This document shows, piece by piece, positions 1 to 10,469 of a stretch of 33,541 bases of DNA. Under the pieces are notes generated by a model. The model was not told the origin of the DNA and made no database searches. It worked only from the letters and a program-made list of their open reading frames with translations. Position numbers and translations under genes: made by a program. Each line of letters starts with the position of its first letter. Positions within the stretch are counted from its first letter, which is position 1. The DNA lies in contig DATCDE010000174.1 of NCBI GenBank assembly GCA_036510875.1, forward strand, positions 1 through 33,541. Reading direction: 5' to 3'. This stretch comes from Actinomycetes bacterium. Lineage in GTDB: Bacteria; Actinomycetota; Actinomycetes; Prado026.

Positions 1-1995
1 CAGCTCGTAGAGCGCCGCGGCCTCGATGTCGTCGCGCCGGTCCGGGTCCTGGACGCCGTCGGCGGTCGGGATCGCCCAGCCGTTTTCGCCATCGTACATC
101 TCGTCCCACCACCCGTCCCGGATGGACAGGTTGAGGCAGCCGTTCAGCGCGGCCTTCATCCCCGAGGTCCCGCACGCCTCCAGCGGGCGCAGCGGGTTGT
201 TCAGCCATACGTCGCAGCCCGCGTACAGGTAGCGGGCCATGGCCATGTCGTAGTCGGGAAGGAAGACGAGCCGGTGCCGCACGTCCGGCCGGTCGGAGAA
301 GGCGACCAGCTGCTGGATCAGCCGCTTGCCGCCGTCGTCGGCCGGGTGCGACTTGCCGGCCACGATGATCTGCACCGGCCGGTCGGGGTCGAGCAGCAGC
401 GAGCGCAGCCGCTCCTCGTCCTGCAGCATCAGGGTCAGCCGCTTGTACGACGGCACCCGGCGGGCGAACCCGATGGTCAGCACGTCAGGGTTGAGCACGT
501 CGTCGACCCACTTAAGCTCGGCCAGGCTCGCCCCGCGCTGCACCCACGAGGCCCGCAGCCGCCGGCGCGCTTCGTCGACCAGCTGCGCCCGCAGCACCGA
601 GCGGGTCTGCCAGATCTCGGTGTCCCCGATGTGCTCGATGGCCTCCCAGCCGCGGGCCTCCTCGACCAGCTCGGCGCCCACGGCGCGCCGGGCCAGGTCC
701 ATGACCTCCCTGGCCACCCAGGTGGGGGCGTGCACCCCGTTGGTCACCGACGTGATCGGCACCTCGTCGGAGTCGAAGCTCGGCCACAGCCCGTGGAACA
801 TCTCCCGGCTGACCTCGCCGTGCAGCTGGGCCACCCCGTTGGCCCGCTGGCCCAGCCGCAGTCCCATCACGGCCATGTTGAAGACGTTGGGGTCGCCGCC
901 CTCGTACGTCTCGGCGCCCAGCGCCAGGATCCGGTCGAGCGGGACGCCGGGCGAAGCGTTGTCACCGCCGAAGTGCTGCTCGATGAGCGTGCGCGGGAAC
1001 CGGTCGATCCCGGCGGGCACCGGGGTGTGGGTGGTGAACAGGGTGCCGGCCCGCACCTCCTCGAGGGCCGCGTCGAAGCTGAGCCCGGCGCTCTCCGTCA
1101 GCTCCCGGATCCGTTCCAGCCCGAGGAAGCCCGCGTGCCCCTCGTTGGTGTGGAATACCTCGGGCGCCGCCGCCCCGGTCAGCGCGCAGTGGGCCCGGAT
1201 CGCCCGGACTCCCCCGATGCCGAGCAGCATCTCCTGCTCGAGGCGGTGCTCGGTGCCGCCGCCGTACAGCCGGTCGGTGACCGACCGCTCGGCCGGCGCG
1301 TTCTCCTCGATGTCGGAGTCCAGCAGCAGCAGCGGGACCCGGCCCACCTGCGCCTTCCAGATCTGGGCGACCAGCCGGCGCTGCCCCGGCAGGTTCACCG
1401 TGACCAGCACCGCCCGGTCCGCGGCGTCCCTGAGCAGGGTGATCGGCAGGCCGTTGGGGTCGAGGACGGGGTAGGTCTCCAGCTGCCAGCCCTCCGGTGA
1501 CAGCGACTGCCGGAAGTACCCGCTGCGGTAGAGCAGGCCAACCCCGAGCACCGGGACGCCCAGGTCGCTGGCCGCCTTCAGGTGGTCGCCCGCGAGGATG
1601 CCCAGACCGCCGGAGTACTGCGGCAGCACCGCGGTGATGCCGTACTCCGGCGAGAAGTAGCCGATCGCGGCCGGCGGCGGGCTGCTGTGGTGCTGCTCCA
1701 GGCTCTGGTACCACAGCGGCTCGCGGAGGTAGCGGCGCAGGTCGGCGTGCTCCGCGTGCAGCCGCTCCAGGAAGCCGTCGTCGTTGGCCAGCTCGGTGAA
1801 CCGCTCGAGCGGGACCGCTCCCAGCAGCCGGGTCGGGTCGTGCTCGACGTCGTCCCAGACCTGCTGGTCGATGGACGCGAACAGGTCCGTGGTCGGCGGG
1901 TGCCAGGACCAGCGCAGGTTCATGACCAACTCCTCCAGGGGCGCGAGCGCCTCGGGGAGCACAGTGCGGACGATGAAGCGACGGATGGCACGCAT
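1..1995 (-). CDS. glgP: Alpha-glucan phosphorylase (GlgP/MalP type), 3' end cut by window edge
   Basis: Releases glucose-1-phosphate from alpha-1,4-glucans in the cytoplasm with a pyridoxal-phosphate cofactor. The frame is open from an ATG at 1995 to the left edge (665 codons); actinobacterial members have about 850 residues, so roughly the last fifth is missing. The N-terminus ([17 protein letters not shown]) and the segment [14 protein letters not shown] match the DUF3417-containing phosphorylase branch. The motif [14 protein letters not shown] carries the expected PLP-binding lysine, K614, and [10 protein letters not shown] and TNGVHAPTW are also family motifs. No strong ribosome site precedes the ATG; a TAGGTT hexamer on the coding strand (2004-2009) ends eight bases before it and could be a -10 box for a nearly leaderless message. 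It is divergent from glgE, pairing glucan breakdown with glucan synthesis. Confidence 0.93.
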   Translation of the reverse strand, partial: MRAIRRFIVRTVLPEALAPLEELVMNLRWSWHPPTTDLFASIDQQVWDDVEHDPTRLLGAVPLERFTELANDDGFLERLHAEHADLRRYLREPLWYQSLEQHHSSPPPAAIGYFSPEYGITAVLPQYSGGLGILAGDHLKAASDLGVPVLGVGLLYRSGYFRQSLSPEGWQLETYPVLDPNGLPITLLRDAADRAVLVTVNLPGQRRLVAQIWKAQVGRVPLLLLDSDIEENAPAERSVTDRLYGGGTEHRLEQEMLLGIGGVRAIRAHCALTGAAAPEVFHTNEGHAGFLGLERIRELTESAGLSFDAALEEVRAGTLFTTHTPVPAGIDRFPRTLIEQHFGGDNASPGVPLDRILALGAETYEGGDPNVFNMAVMGLRLGQRANGVAQLHGEVSREMFHGLWPSFDSDEVPITSVTNGVHAPTWVAREVMDLARRAVGAELVEEARGWEAIEHIGDTEIWQTRSVLRAQLVDEARRRLRASWVQRGASLAELKWVDDVLNPDVLTIGFARRVPSYKRLTLMLQDEERLRSLLLDPDRPVQIIVAGKSHPADDGGKRLIQQLVAFSDRPDVRHRLVFLPDYDMAMARYLYAGCDVWLNNPLRPLEACGTSGMKAALNGCLNLSIRDGWWDEMYDGENGWAIPTADGVQDPDRRDDIEAAALYEL

Positions 1996-2252
1996 GGGGG
2001 TAGAACCTACCGAACGTCGGGGGGTGCCCAGGGGCGGGTTGCCGGATTCTTGCTCGGCCTGGAAGCATCTTGCATGGTCCCGGCGACGCGCCGGGCAGGA
2101 ACGGGAGAAGGACGGATGCAGGGGGTTCCGCAGGTGCCGCAAGCCGATCCCCCACGCCCGGCCGTCCGGCTACCGTGATCGACACCCGGCGTGGAGGCGG
2201 GCCCAAACCGGGACGACGCCCGCCCGCCCAGCAGGAAGGTGGCACCGGACCA
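1996..2252. promoter_or_regulatory. Divergent glgP/glgE intergenic region
   Basis: This 257-base gap separates the divergent starts of glgP and glgE and must hold promoters for both. No convincing paired -35/-10 set is visible. The frame of glgE stays open upstream to about 2070, but the translated segment is Arg/Gly/Pro-rich and unlike GlgE N-termini, so it is treated as leader. Confidence 0.4.
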
Positions 2253-4250
2253 GTGGCGCCTCGGACCGGACGCATCCCCATCGTCGATGTGCAGCCCGTC
2301 GTCGACTGCGGTCGTTTCCCCGCCAAGGCGGTGCCCGGCGAGGAGTTCACGGTGAGCGCCACCGTGTTCCGCGAGGGGCACGACGCGGTCAACGCCAACG
2401 TGGTGCTGCGCGGCCCCAGGGGCGTCCCCGACGTCGGCTGGGTGCCGATGGTCCCCGGCACCCCGGGCACCAACCGCTGGTCCGCCCCGGTGGCCCCGAC
2501 CGCCGAGGGCGACTGGACGTTCCATGTGGAGGCGTGGGGCGACCCGATGGCCACCTGGCGGCACGCCGCGGAGATCAAGATCCCGGAGCACCAGGACGTC
2601 GAGCTCACCTTGGAGGACGGCGCACGGCTGTTCGAGCGAGCCGCCAAGAACGTCCCCAAGGGCGCCGTCCGCACCCTGCTGCAGGACGTCGTGACGGCTC
2701 TGCGGGACGCCGAGCGCCCACCCGGGGTCCGGCTGGCCGCCGCGACCGCGCCCGAGGTGCTCGCCGCACTGCACCGGCACCCGTTGCGGGACCTGGTGAC
2801 CCGCTCGGACCGCTTCCCGCTTCGGGTGGACCGGGAGCGGGCGCTCGTCGGCTCCTGGTACGAGTTCTTCCCACGCTCGGAGGGCGCGGTCGTCGACCCC
2901 GAGGGCGGCCCGCCGCTGCGCAGCGGCACGTTCCGCACCGCCATGGAGCGGCTGCCCGCGATCGCTTCCATGGGCTTCGACGTCGTCTACCTGCCGCCGA
3001 TCCACCCGATCGGCCGCTCGTTCCGCAAGGGTCCGAACAACACCCTGTCCGCGGACAGCCACGACGTCGGGGTGCCCTGGGCGATCGGCTCGGCCGAGGG
3101 CGGCCACGACGCGATCCACCCCGACCTCGGCACGCTCGAGGACTTCGACGACTTCGTGGCCCGCGCCCGCGAGCTGGGCCTGGAGGTCGCCCTCGACTTC
3201 GCGCTGCAGTGCTCGCCCGAGCATCCCTGGGTGACCCGGCACCCCGAGTGGTTCAGCATCCGCTCCGACGGCAGCATCGCCTACGCCGAGAACCCGCCGA
3301 AGAAGTACCAGGACATCTACCCGCTCAGCTTCGACCACGACTACGACGGCCTGTACGCCGAGGTGCTGCGGGTGCTGCGGCACTGGATGAGCCACGGGGT
3401 GCGCATCTTCCGGGTGGACAACCCGCACACCAAGCCGGTCCCGTTCTGGGAGCAGCTGCTCGGCGAGGTCCGCGGCACCGACCCGGACGTGCTGTTCCTA
3501 GCCGAGGCGTTCACCCTGCCGCCGATGATGCGGATGCTCGCGAAGGTCGGCTTCCACCAGTCGTACACGTACTTCACCTGGCGCACCGCGCGCTGGGAGC
3601 TCGCGGGGTACCTCACCGAGCTGGCCACCGAGACCGCGGCCTACTTCCGGCCCAACCTCTTCGTCAACACCCCCGACATCCTGCACGCGTACCTGCAGTA
3701 CGGCGGGCCGGCCGCCTTCAGGATCCGGGCCGTGCTGGCCGCGACCATGTCCCCGACCTGGGGGGTGTACTCCGGCTACGAGCTGTTCGAGCACGTCGCG
3801 CTGCGGCCCGGCAGCGAGGAGTACCTCGACTCGGAGAAGTACCAGCTGCACCCCCGCGACTGGGCGGCCGCAGAGGCCGGCGGTCACAGCCTGGCCCCGT
3901 ACCTGACCCGGCTCAACGAGATCCGCCGCCGGCACCCGGCGCTGCAGCGGCTGCGCAACGCGACCCTGCACCACGTCGACGACGAGTCGGTGATCGCCTA
4001 CAGCAAGCGGGTGTCCACCGACCACGGCGACGACACGGTCATCGTGGTGGTCAACCTCGACCCGCACGGCGCGCGCGAGTCCACCATCCACCTGGACATG
4101 GAGGCCCTGGGCATGGGCTGGCACGAGTCGTTCGCCGTCCACGACCTGCTCAGCGGGGAGACCTGGCTGTGGGGGCAGCACAACTACGTGCGGCTCGACC
4201 CGTTCGTCGAGCCCGCGCACATCCTCGTCATCCGCCGGTCGGCGTCGTGA
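2253..4250 (+). CDS. glgE: Alpha-1,4-glucan:maltose-1-phosphate maltosyltransferase GlgE
   Basis: Transfers maltose from maltose-1-phosphate to the non-reducing end of alpha-1,4-glucan (GH13 subfamily 3), the polymerising step of the trehalose-to-glucan route. The GTG at 2253 gives 665 residues beginning close to the conserved [18 protein letters not shown] 2175 or a start near 2070 is also in frame. An AGGAAGG lies at 2233-2239, a somewhat long spacing. With this start the nucleophile is D389 ([10 protein letters not shown]), the acid/base E418 (FLAEAF) and the third carboxylate D475 (NTPDILH). Spacings of 29 and 57 residues equal those in the Streptomyces enzyme (D394, E423, D480). [12 protein letters not shown] is another GlgE hallmark. 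The stop overlaps the treS start (GTGA). The enzyme acts with TreS, Mak and GlgB encoded downstream. Confidence 0.95.
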   Translation: MAPRTGRIPIVDVQPVVDCGRFPAKAVPGEEFTVSATVFREGHDAVNANVVLRGPRGVPDVGWVPMVPGTPGTNRWSAPVAPTAEGDWTFHVEAWGDPMATWRHAAEIKIPEHQDVELTLEDGARLFERAAKNVPKGAVRTLLQDVVTALRDAERPPGVRLAAATAPEVLAALHRHPLRDLVTRSDRFPLRVDRERALVGSWYEFFPRSEGAVVDPEGGPPLRSGTFRTAMERLPAIASMGFDVVYLPPIHPIGRSFRKGPNNTLSADSHDVGVPWAIGSAEGGHDAIHPDLGTLEDFDDFVARARELGLEVALDFALQCSPEHPWVTRHPEWFSIRSDGSIAYAENPPKKYQDIYPLSFDHDYDGLYAEVLRVLRHWMSHGVRIFRVDNPHTKPVPFWEQLLGEVRGTDPDVLFLAEAFTLPPMMRMLAKVGFHQSYTYFTWRTARWELAGYLTELATETAAYFRPNLFVNTPDILHAYLQYGGPAAFRIRAVLAATMSPTWGVYSGYELFEHVALRPGSEEYLDSEKYQLHPRDWAAAEAGGHSLAPYLTRLNEIRRRHPALQRLRNATLHHVDDESVIAYSKRVSTDHGDDTVIVVVNLDPHGARESTIHLDMEALGMGWHESFAVHDLLSGETWLWGQHNYVRLDPFVEPAHILVIRRSAS

Positions 4251-5953
4251 GCCTCGCACCCGGGACCCCGGTCCCCGACGCCTTCGACGAACGGAACCCG
4301 CGCGACCCCGCGTGGTTCAAGCGGGCGGTCTTCTACGAGGTGCTGGTCCGGTCGTTCTTCGACTCCACCGGGGACGGCGTGGGCGACCTGGCCGGGCTCA
4401 CCGAGAAGCTGGACTATCTGCAGTGGCTGGGGGTGGACTGCCTGTGGCTGCCACCGTTCTACCCGTCCCCGCTGCGCGACGGCGGCTACGACGTGGCCGA
4501 CTACACCGACGTGCACCCCGACCTGGGCACGCTGGGCGACTTCGTGCAGTTCGTGGACGAGGCGCACCAGCGCGGCCTGCGCGTGATCACCGACTTCGTC
4601 ATGAACCACACCTCGGACCAGCACCACTGGTTCCAGGCCAGCCGCACCGACCCGGACGGGCCCTACGGGGACTTCTACGTGTGGGCCGACACCGACGCGG
4701 GGTACCCCGACGCGCGCATCATCTTCGTCGACACCGAGACGTCGAACTGGACGTTCGACCCGGTCCGCAAGCAGTACTTCTGGCACCGCTTCTTCAGCCA
4801 TCAGCCGGACCTCAACTTCGACAACCCCCGGGTGCAGGACGCGATCCTCGAGGCGCTGCGGTTCTGGCTGGACCTCGGAATCGACGGGCTCCGGCTGGAC
4901 GCCGTCCCGTACCTGTTCGAGGAGGAGGGCAGCAACTGCGAGAACCTGCCGCGGACCCACGAGTTCCTGCGCCGGGTGCGCACCGAGGTGGACCGGCTGT
5001 ACCCGGATCGGGTGCTGCTGGCCGAGGCCAACCAGTGGCCGGCCGACGTCGTCGACTACCTCGGCGACCCCGAGGTCGGGGGCGACGAGTGCCACATGGC
5101 GTTCCACTTCCCGGTCATGCCGCGGCTGTTCATGGCGGTGCGGCGCGAGTCGCGCTACCCGATCTCGGAGATCCTGGCCGAGACCCCGCCGATCCCCAGC
5201 AGCTGCCAGTGGGGCATCTTCCTGCGCAACCACGACGAGCTGACCCTCGAGATGGTCACCGACGAAGAGCGCGACTACATGTGGAGCGAGTACGCCAAGG
5301 ACCCCCGGATGCGCGCGAACATCGGGATCCGGCGGCGGCTGGCGACCTTGCTGGAGAACGACCGAGACCAGATCGAGCTGTTCACCGCGCTGCTGCTGTC
5401 GCTGCCCGGCTCCCCGGTCCTGTACTACGGGGACGAGATCGGGATGGGCGACAACATCTGGCTGGGTGACCGGGACGGCGTGCGCACGCCGATGCAGTGG
5501 ACGCCGGACCGCAACGCCGGCTTCTCCACCTGCGACCCCGGCCGGATGATGCTGCCCGTCGTCGCCGACGCCGTCTACGGCTACCAGGTGACGAACGTCG
5601 AGGCTCAGCTGCGCAACACGTCGTCCCTGCTGCACTGGACCCGGCGGCTCATCGAGGTGCGCAAGCAGAACCCGGCGTTCGGGCTCGGCGGGTTCCACGA
5701 CCTCGGCGGCAACAACCCGAGCGTGTTCAGCCTCGTCCGCGAGTTCGGCGACGACCGGGTGCTGTGCGTGAACAACCTGTCGCGCTCCGCCCAGGCCGTC
5801 GAGCTGGACCTGCGGGCCTACGAGGGGGTCTCCCCGGTGGAGATGCTCGGCGGTGCGCACTTCCCCCGGATCGGCGAGCTGCCCTACCTGCTCACCCTGG
5901 GCGGGCACGGCTTCTACTGGTTCCGCCTCCCCCGTCCCGAGCAGGCGACGTGA
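4247..5953 (+). CDS. treS: Maltose alpha-D-glucosyltransferase (trehalose synthase) TreS
   Basis: Interconverts trehalose and maltose by intramolecular transglucosylation (GH13 subfamily 16). The 568-residue product starts at a GTG overlapping the glgE stop; the N-terminal [17 protein letters not shown] is typical of TreS. Catalytic residues are D218 ([11 protein letters not shown]), E260 (LLAEANQWP) and D330 ([11 protein letters not shown]). Their 42- and 70-residue spacings equal those of mycobacterial TreS (D230, E272, D342). The frame remains open far upstream (from about 1784), but that part lies across glgP and glgE and is not coding. There is no fused maltokinase domain; the kinase is the next gene. 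In this operon TreS most plausibly feeds maltose to Mak. Confidence 0.95.
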   Translation: MSLAPGTPVPDAFDERNPRDPAWFKRAVFYEVLVRSFFDSTGDGVGDLAGLTEKLDYLQWLGVDCLWLPPFYPSPLRDGGYDVADYTDVHPDLGTLGDFVQFVDEAHQRGLRVITDFVMNHTSDQHHWFQASRTDPDGPYGDFYVWADTDAGYPDARIIFVDTETSNWTFDPVRKQYFWHRFFSHQPDLNFDNPRVQDAILEALRFWLDLGIDGLRLDAVPYLFEEEGSNCENLPRTHEFLRRVRTEVDRLYPDRVLLAEANQWPADVVDYLGDPEVGGDECHMAFHFPVMPRLFMAVRRESRYPISEILAETPPIPSSCQWGIFLRNHDELTLEMVTDEERDYMWSEYAKDPRMRANIGIRRRLATLLENDRDQIELFTALLLSLPGSPVLYYGDEIGMGDNIWLGDRDGVRTPMQWTPDRNAGFSTCDPGRMMLPVVADAVYGYQVTNVEAQLRNTSSLLHWTRRLIEVRKQNPAFGLGGFHDLGGNNPSVFSLVREFGDDRVLCVNNLSRSAQAVELDLRAYEGVSPVEMLGGAHFPRIGELPYLLTLGGHGFYWFRLPRPEQAT

Positions 5954-5978
5954 ACGAGCCGACCTGGAGGACGATGAC

Positions 5979-7298
5979 GTGACCCTGCCCGATGGCCTCA
6001 CACAGTTCCTGGACCGACAGCGCTGGTTCGCCGAGAAGGGCCGCGAGTACCACGTGCTCGGGCTGCGCTCCCTGGGGCGGGTCCACGACGCGCCACCGGT
6101 GGACATCGTCCTGCTGGACGTCGAGGCGGACGGCCGCCGGTCGGTCTACCAGCTGGTGCTCGAGCGCCGCGACAACGCCGAGGAGCGGCTCGAGCACGCG
6201 TTCGTGGGACGGGACGGGCAGGGGTACGTCTACGACGCGCTGCACGACCGGGAGGTCACCGGCAGCCTGCTCGAGCTGATCGGGGCCGAGGCCACCCGCG
6301 ACCAGCTGCGGTTCCACCGGATCGGCGGGCAGCCGGTACCGCCGAGCGGACCGAGCCTGGTGATGACCGCGGAGCAGTCCAACACCTCCCTGCTGTTCGG
6401 CGACTCCCTGATCATGAAGATCTACCGGCAGGTCGCGCCGGGGGTGAATCCGGACGTCGAGGTGCACGCCGGCCTGGCCGCGGTGGGCTGCACGGTCATC
6501 GCGACCCCGCTTGGCTACGTGGACAGCCCCGAGGGGACCCTCGCGTTCCTCCAGGAGTACCTGGCGGACGGCGCCGACGGCTGGGAGATCGCCAAGGCCA
6601 GCGTGCGCGACCTGTTCGTCGAGGCCGACCTCCATCCCGGCGAGTGCGGCGGGGACTTCGCGAGCGACGCCGAGCGGCTGGGGGCCACCACCGAGCAGAT
6701 GCACGCCGCGCTGACCGAGGCGTTCCCCACCGGCTCGCTGACCCCGGCCGACCTGGCCGGGCGGGCCGCCCGGATGAGCGAGCGGCTCGCGGACGCCGTC
6801 GCCCAGGTCCCTGACCTGGCCCCGTTCGAGCCGGGTCTGCGTCGCCACTTCGACGCGCTGGCGGCGCTCGGCCAGGAGGTGCCGTCCCAGCGGGTGCACG
6901 GTGACTTCCACCTGGGGCAGACCCTGCGTATCACGTCCGGGTGGAAGGTGCTGGACTTCGAGGGCGAGCCGCAGACGCCGTCGGCCGAGCGCCGCGCGCT
7001 GGACACCCCGCTGCGCGACGTCGCCGGCATGCTCCGCTCGATCGACTACGCCGCCCGGCAGGTGCTACTCGACCACCCGGACGACCAGCAGCTGGCCTAC
7101 CGGGCCGCCGAGTGGGCGGAGCACAATCGGGCCGCCTTCCTGCGGGGGTACGGGTACCTGCCGGAGGATGGCAGGGACGCGGTGCTGCTGCGGGCCCTGG
7201 AGACGGAGAAGGCGGTGTACGAGGTGGTCTACGAGTCCCGGATGCGACCGACTTGGCTGGCGATCCCGCTGGCCGCGATCGAGAGGCTGGCCGGATGA
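5979..7298 (+). CDS. mak: Maltokinase
   Basis: ATP-dependent phosphorylation of maltose to maltose-1-phosphate, the GlgE donor. The GTG at 5979 has GGAGG at 5966-5970 with an eight-base spacer and gives 439 residues, close to mycobacterial Mak (about 455). The N-terminal cap contains [10 protein letters not shown] (residues 13-22). The kinase core has the aminoglycoside-phosphotransferase-like loop VHGDFHLGQ (D309) and the metal-binding DFEGEP (D326). It lies 25 bases after treS, and its stop overlaps the glgB start (ATGA), so translation with glgB is probably coupled. It is a separate protein here, whereas some genomes fuse it to TreS. Confidence 0.94.
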   Translation: MTLPDGLTQFLDRQRWFAEKGREYHVLGLRSLGRVHDAPPVDIVLLDVEADGRRSVYQLVLERRDNAEERLEHAFVGRDGQGYVYDALHDREVTGSLLELIGAEATRDQLRFHRIGGQPVPPSGPSLVMTAEQSNTSLLFGDSLIMKIYRQVAPGVNPDVEVHAGLAAVGCTVIATPLGYVDSPEGTLAFLQEYLADGADGWEIAKASVRDLFVEADLHPGECGGDFASDAERLGATTEQMHAALTEAFPTGSLTPADLAGRAARMSERLADAVAQVPDLAPFEPGLRRHFDALAALGQEVPSQRVHGDFHLGQTLRITSGWKVLDFEGEPQTPSAERRALDTPLRDVAGMLRSIDYAARQVLLDHPDDQQLAYRAAEWAEHNRAAFLRGYGYLPEDGRDAVLLRALETEKAVYEVVYESRMRPTWLAIPLAAIERLAG

Positions 7299-9490
7299 CG
7301 ACCAGCCAACCTCCGGCCGGCCGGCGGCCTGTCCCGGTGCCCACCGGCGAGCTCGACCGCCTCATCGGCGGCGCCCACCACGACCCGCACGGCATGCTGG
7401 GCCCGCACCTCGGACCGGACGGGGTGACCGTGCGGGTGCTGCGGCCGTGGGCCGAGTCGGTGGAGGTGCGGGTTGGCGACCAGACGTACCCGCTCGAGCA
7501 CGAGCACGAGGGGGTGTGGGTCGCCCTGCTCCCGCTGACCCAGGTGCCGGACTACCGAGTGGTGGTCGACTACGGCGACGGCCCGACCACGTCGGACGAC
7601 CCGTACCGGTTCCTGCCCACCCTGGGGGAGCTCGACCTGCACCTGATCTCCGAGGGCCGACACGAGCGGCTGTGGGAGGTCCTCGGGTCGCACGTGCGCA
7701 CCTACGGCGAGGGCGCCGACGCCGTCACGGGTACGTCGTTCGCCGTGTGGGCGCCCAACGCCCGGGGCGTGCGCGCCGTGGGTGACTTCAACCACTGGGA
7801 CGGCCGAGGCTTCCCGCTGCGCTCACTCGGCTCGAGCGGCGTGTGGGAGCTGTTCGTCCCCGGTGTGGGCGAGGGCACCCGGTACAAGTACGAGGTGCTG
7901 GGCCGGGACAGCGTGTGGCGGCAGAAGGCGGACCCGATGGCCAGGGCGACCGAGTGCCCCCCGGCCACGGCCTCGGTGGTCGAGCGGTCCAGCTACGAGT
8001 GGCAGGACACGGCCTGGCTCGAGCGCCGGGCCGCCAGCGCCCCGCACCGCGACCCGGTGAGCATCTACGAGGTCCACCTCGGCTCGTGGCGGCAGGGGCT
8101 GGGCTACCGCCAGCTGGCCGAGGAGCTGGTCGAGTACGTCACCGAGCTCGGCTTCACCCACGTGGAGCTGCTGCCCGTGGCCGAGCACCCGTTCGGCGGG
8201 TCGTGGGGCTACCAGGTCACCTCCTACTACGCCCCCACCTCGCGGTTCGGCTCGCCCGACGACTTCCGCTACCTGGTCGACCGGCTGCACGAGGCCGGGA
8301 TCGGCATCATCGTCGACTGGGTCCCCGCGCACTTCCCGCGGGACGCGTGGGCCCTGGCCCGCTTCGACGGGACGCCGCTGTACGAGCACGCCGACCCGCG
8401 CAAGGGCGAGCAGCCGGACTGGGGCACGCTCGTGTTCGACTTCGGCCGCCGCGAGGTGCGCAACTTCCTGGTGGCCAACGCCGTCTTCTGGCTCGAGGAG
8501 TACCACATCGACGGCCTGCGGGTCGACGCGGTGGCCTCGATGCTCTACCTAGACTACTCGCGCAAGGACGGGGAGTGGCTGCCCAACATCTACGGCGGCC
8601 GGGAGAACCTCGACGCGGTGGCCTTCCTGCAGGAGACCAACGCCACGGTGTACCGCCGGGTGCCCGGTGCCATGATGATCGCCGAGGAGTCCACCGCCTG
8701 GCCTGGCGTCACGCGGCCGACCCACCTCGGCGGCCTCGGCTTCGGCTTCAAGTGGAACATGGGCTGGATGCACGACTCGCTGGACTACCTGGGCCGCGAG
8801 CCGGTCCATCGGCAGTACCACCACAACCAGATGACGTTCTCGATGATGTACGCCTGGACCGAGAACTTCGTGCTGCCCATCTCGCACGACGAGGTGGTCC
8901 ACGGCAAGGGCTCGCTGCTGCGCAAGGTCCCCGGTGACCGCTGGCAGCAGCTGGCCACGGTCCGGGCCTACCTGGCGTACATGTGGGCGCACCCCGGCAA
9001 GCAGCTGTTGTTCATGGGCGCCGAGATCGGCCAGGAGTCAGAGTGGTCGGAGTCCCGGTCCCTGGACTGGTGGCTGCTCGACCACCCCGACCACCGCGGC
9101 GTCCAGAAGCTGGTCGCCGACCTCAACCGGGTCTACCAGGAGACGCCGGCGCTGTGGCGGCTAGACGTCGACCCGACCGGGTTCGAGTGGATCGACGCGA
9201 ACGACGCCAGCGGCAACGTGTTCTCGTTCCTGCGCAAGGGGGACGACGGCTCGGTGCTGGCCTGCGTGTCGAACTTCTCCTCGGTGCCGCACGAGTCCTA
9301 CCGGCTCGGCCTGCCGTCCACGGGTCGCTGGGACGAGGTGCTCAACACCGACGCCACGGACTACGCCGGCAGCGGCGTCGGCAACCTGGGCCAGGTGTGG
9401 GCGGGCGACGACCCGTGGCACGGCCGTCCGGCGTCCGCGACGGTCCGGGTACCACCGCTCGGCACGGTCTGGCTGCGCCGCGCGGACTGA
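7295..9490 (+). CDS. glgB: 1,4-alpha-glucan branching enzyme GlgB
   Basis: Introduces alpha-1,6 branches into glucan made by GlgE. The ATG at 7295 overlaps the mak stop and gives 731 residues, a normal length. The N-terminal carbohydrate-binding regions contain [10 protein letters not shown] and [20 protein letters not shown]; the GH13 barrel follows. Catalytic residues are D411 ([17 protein letters not shown]), E464 ([10 protein letters not shown]) and D532 ([12 protein letters not shown]). Spacings of 53 and 68 residues match E. coli GlgB (D405, E458, D526). Its stop lies 12 bases from the convergent stop of the thioredoxin-TPR gene and no obvious intrinsic terminator separates them. Confidence 0.96.
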   Translation: MTTSQPPAGRRPVPVPTGELDRLIGGAHHDPHGMLGPHLGPDGVTVRVLRPWAESVEVRVGDQTYPLEHEHEGVWVALLPLTQVPDYRVVVDYGDGPTTSDDPYRFLPTLGELDLHLISEGRHERLWEVLGSHVRTYGEGADAVTGTSFAVWAPNARGVRAVGDFNHWDGRGFPLRSLGSSGVWELFVPGVGEGTRYKYEVLGRDSVWRQKADPMARATECPPATASVVERSSYEWQDTAWLERRAASAPHRDPVSIYEVHLGSWRQGLGYRQLAEELVEYVTELGFTHVELLPVAEHPFGGSWGYQVTSYYAPTSRFGSPDDFRYLVDRLHEAGIGIIVDWVPAHFPRDAWALARFDGTPLYEHADPRKGEQPDWGTLVFDFGRREVRNFLVANAVFWLEEYHIDGLRVDAVASMLYLDYSRKDGEWLPNIYGGRENLDAVAFLQETNATVYRRVPGAMMIAEESTAWPGVTRPTHLGGLGFGFKWNMGWMHDSLDYLGREPVHRQYHHNQMTFSMMYAWTENFVLPISHDEVVHGKGSLLRKVPGDRWQQLATVRAYLAYMWAHPGKQLLFMGAEIGQESEWSESRSLDWWLLDHPDHRGVQKLVADLNRVYQETPALWRLDVDPTGFEWIDANDASGNVFSFLRKGDDGSVLACVSNFSSVPHESYRLGLPSTGRWDEVLNTDATDYAGSGVGNLGQVWAGDDPWHGRPASATVRVPPLGTVWLRRAD

Positions 9491-9502
9491 CCCGTCGCCC
9501 GG

Positions 9503-10414
9503 CTAGAACAGCGCGCTGGCCAGCCCGGTGCGCCCCTTGGCCACTCGCGGGTCGTCCGGCCCGATGACGTCGAACAGCGCGATCAGGTGCGCCCTGGCCC
9601 GGTCCCGGTCGTCGCCGGACGAGCGCCGGACCAGGTCGATCAGCCGGTCGAAGGCGTCGCTGACGTTGCCGCCCACCACGTCCAGGTCGGCGGCCAGGCA
9701 CTGGGCGTCCACGTCGTCGGGCCGTTCCGCCGCCGCCTGCCGGGCGGCGGCCACGTCGGTGGTCTGCGTCCGTCGGATCAGCTCCACCTGGGCCAGCCCG
9801 AGGCGGGCCTCCTCGTTGCCGGGTGACCCGGCGAGCACCGTCCGGTAGGCCTCGGCGGCGGCGTCCAGGTCGCCGCGCTCGAGCGCGTCGAGGGCCTGCT
9901 CCACCCCCGGGTCGAGCGGCTGCTGCGCGGCCATGTCCTCCCCCGCGGCCAGCGCCAGCACCTGGTCGATGAACTCGCGCACCTGCGGCTCGGGCAGCGC
10001 GCCGCTGAACCCGGGCACCAGCTGGCCCTGCCACACCACGTGGACTGTGGGGATGCTCTGCACCTGGAAGGCCGCGGCGACCCGCTGGTTGGCGTCGACG
10101 TCGATCTTCGCCAGCGTCCAGGCGCCATCCGCCTCGGCGGCCAGCCGCTCGAGGATCGGGCTGAGCTGCTTGCACGGCCCGCACCACTCGGCCCAGAAGT
10201 CGACGACCACCGGGACGGTCATGGACCGGTCGATGATCTCGGCCTGGAAGGTGGCCTCGGTCACGTCGACGTGGGACGGTGCCACGGTGGGGGCATCCGG
10301 GCCGGCTGCGGCGGCAGCCGCCCTGGCCTCCTCGGCGCGGGCGCGGGCCGCGTTCTGCGCGGCGAGGGCCCCGAGGTCGACGGCCCCGGGCAGGTTGAAG
10401 CTCGGTGTGGACAT
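9503..10414 (-). CDS. Thioredoxin-domain/TPR protein (CnoX/YbbN-like)
   Basis: Probably a cytoplasmic chaperedoxin-type stress protein. The 303-residue product starts at an ATG with GGGGAGG nine bases upstream (10424-10430). Residues 1-45 are an Ala/Arg/Glu-rich extension. A thioredoxin fold follows with VVDFWAEWCGPCKQ (C78, C81) and the cis-proline motif SIPTVHVVW (P122). The C-terminal half is helical, with TPR-like units such as ALDALERGDLDAAAEAYRTV and NEEARLGLAQVELI, as in YbbN. Unlike E. coli CnoX, which lacks a full CXXC, this protein keeps WCGPC and may be redox-active; that is inference. The gene stands alone, between glgB and the mutase gene. Confidence 0.88.
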   Translation of the reverse strand: MSTPSFNLPGAVDLGALAAQNAARARAEEARAAAAAAGPDAPTVAPSHVDVTEATFQAEIIDRSMTVPVVVDFWAEWCGPCKQLSPILERLAAEADGAWTLAKIDVDANQRVAAAFQVQSIPTVHVVWQGQLVPGFSGALPEPQVREFIDQVLALAAGEDMAAQQPLDPGVEQALDALERGDLDAAAEAYRTVLAGSPGNEEARLGLAQVELIRRTQTTDVAAARQAAAERPDDVDAQCLAADLDVVGGNVSDAFDRLIDLVRRSSGDDRDRARAHLIALFDVIGPDDPRVAKGRTGLASALF

Positions 10415-10469
10415 GCGCCCCATCCTCCCCGAAATCACCGGGTGCGCCCAACCGGTGCGGCCGGGCGGG

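Noticed and set aside
1784-4246. The treS frame stays open for about 820 codons upstream of the treS start.
   Set aside because: The upstream part is Arg/Pro/Gly-rich shadow across glgP and glgE; glgE itself is well supported in another frame.
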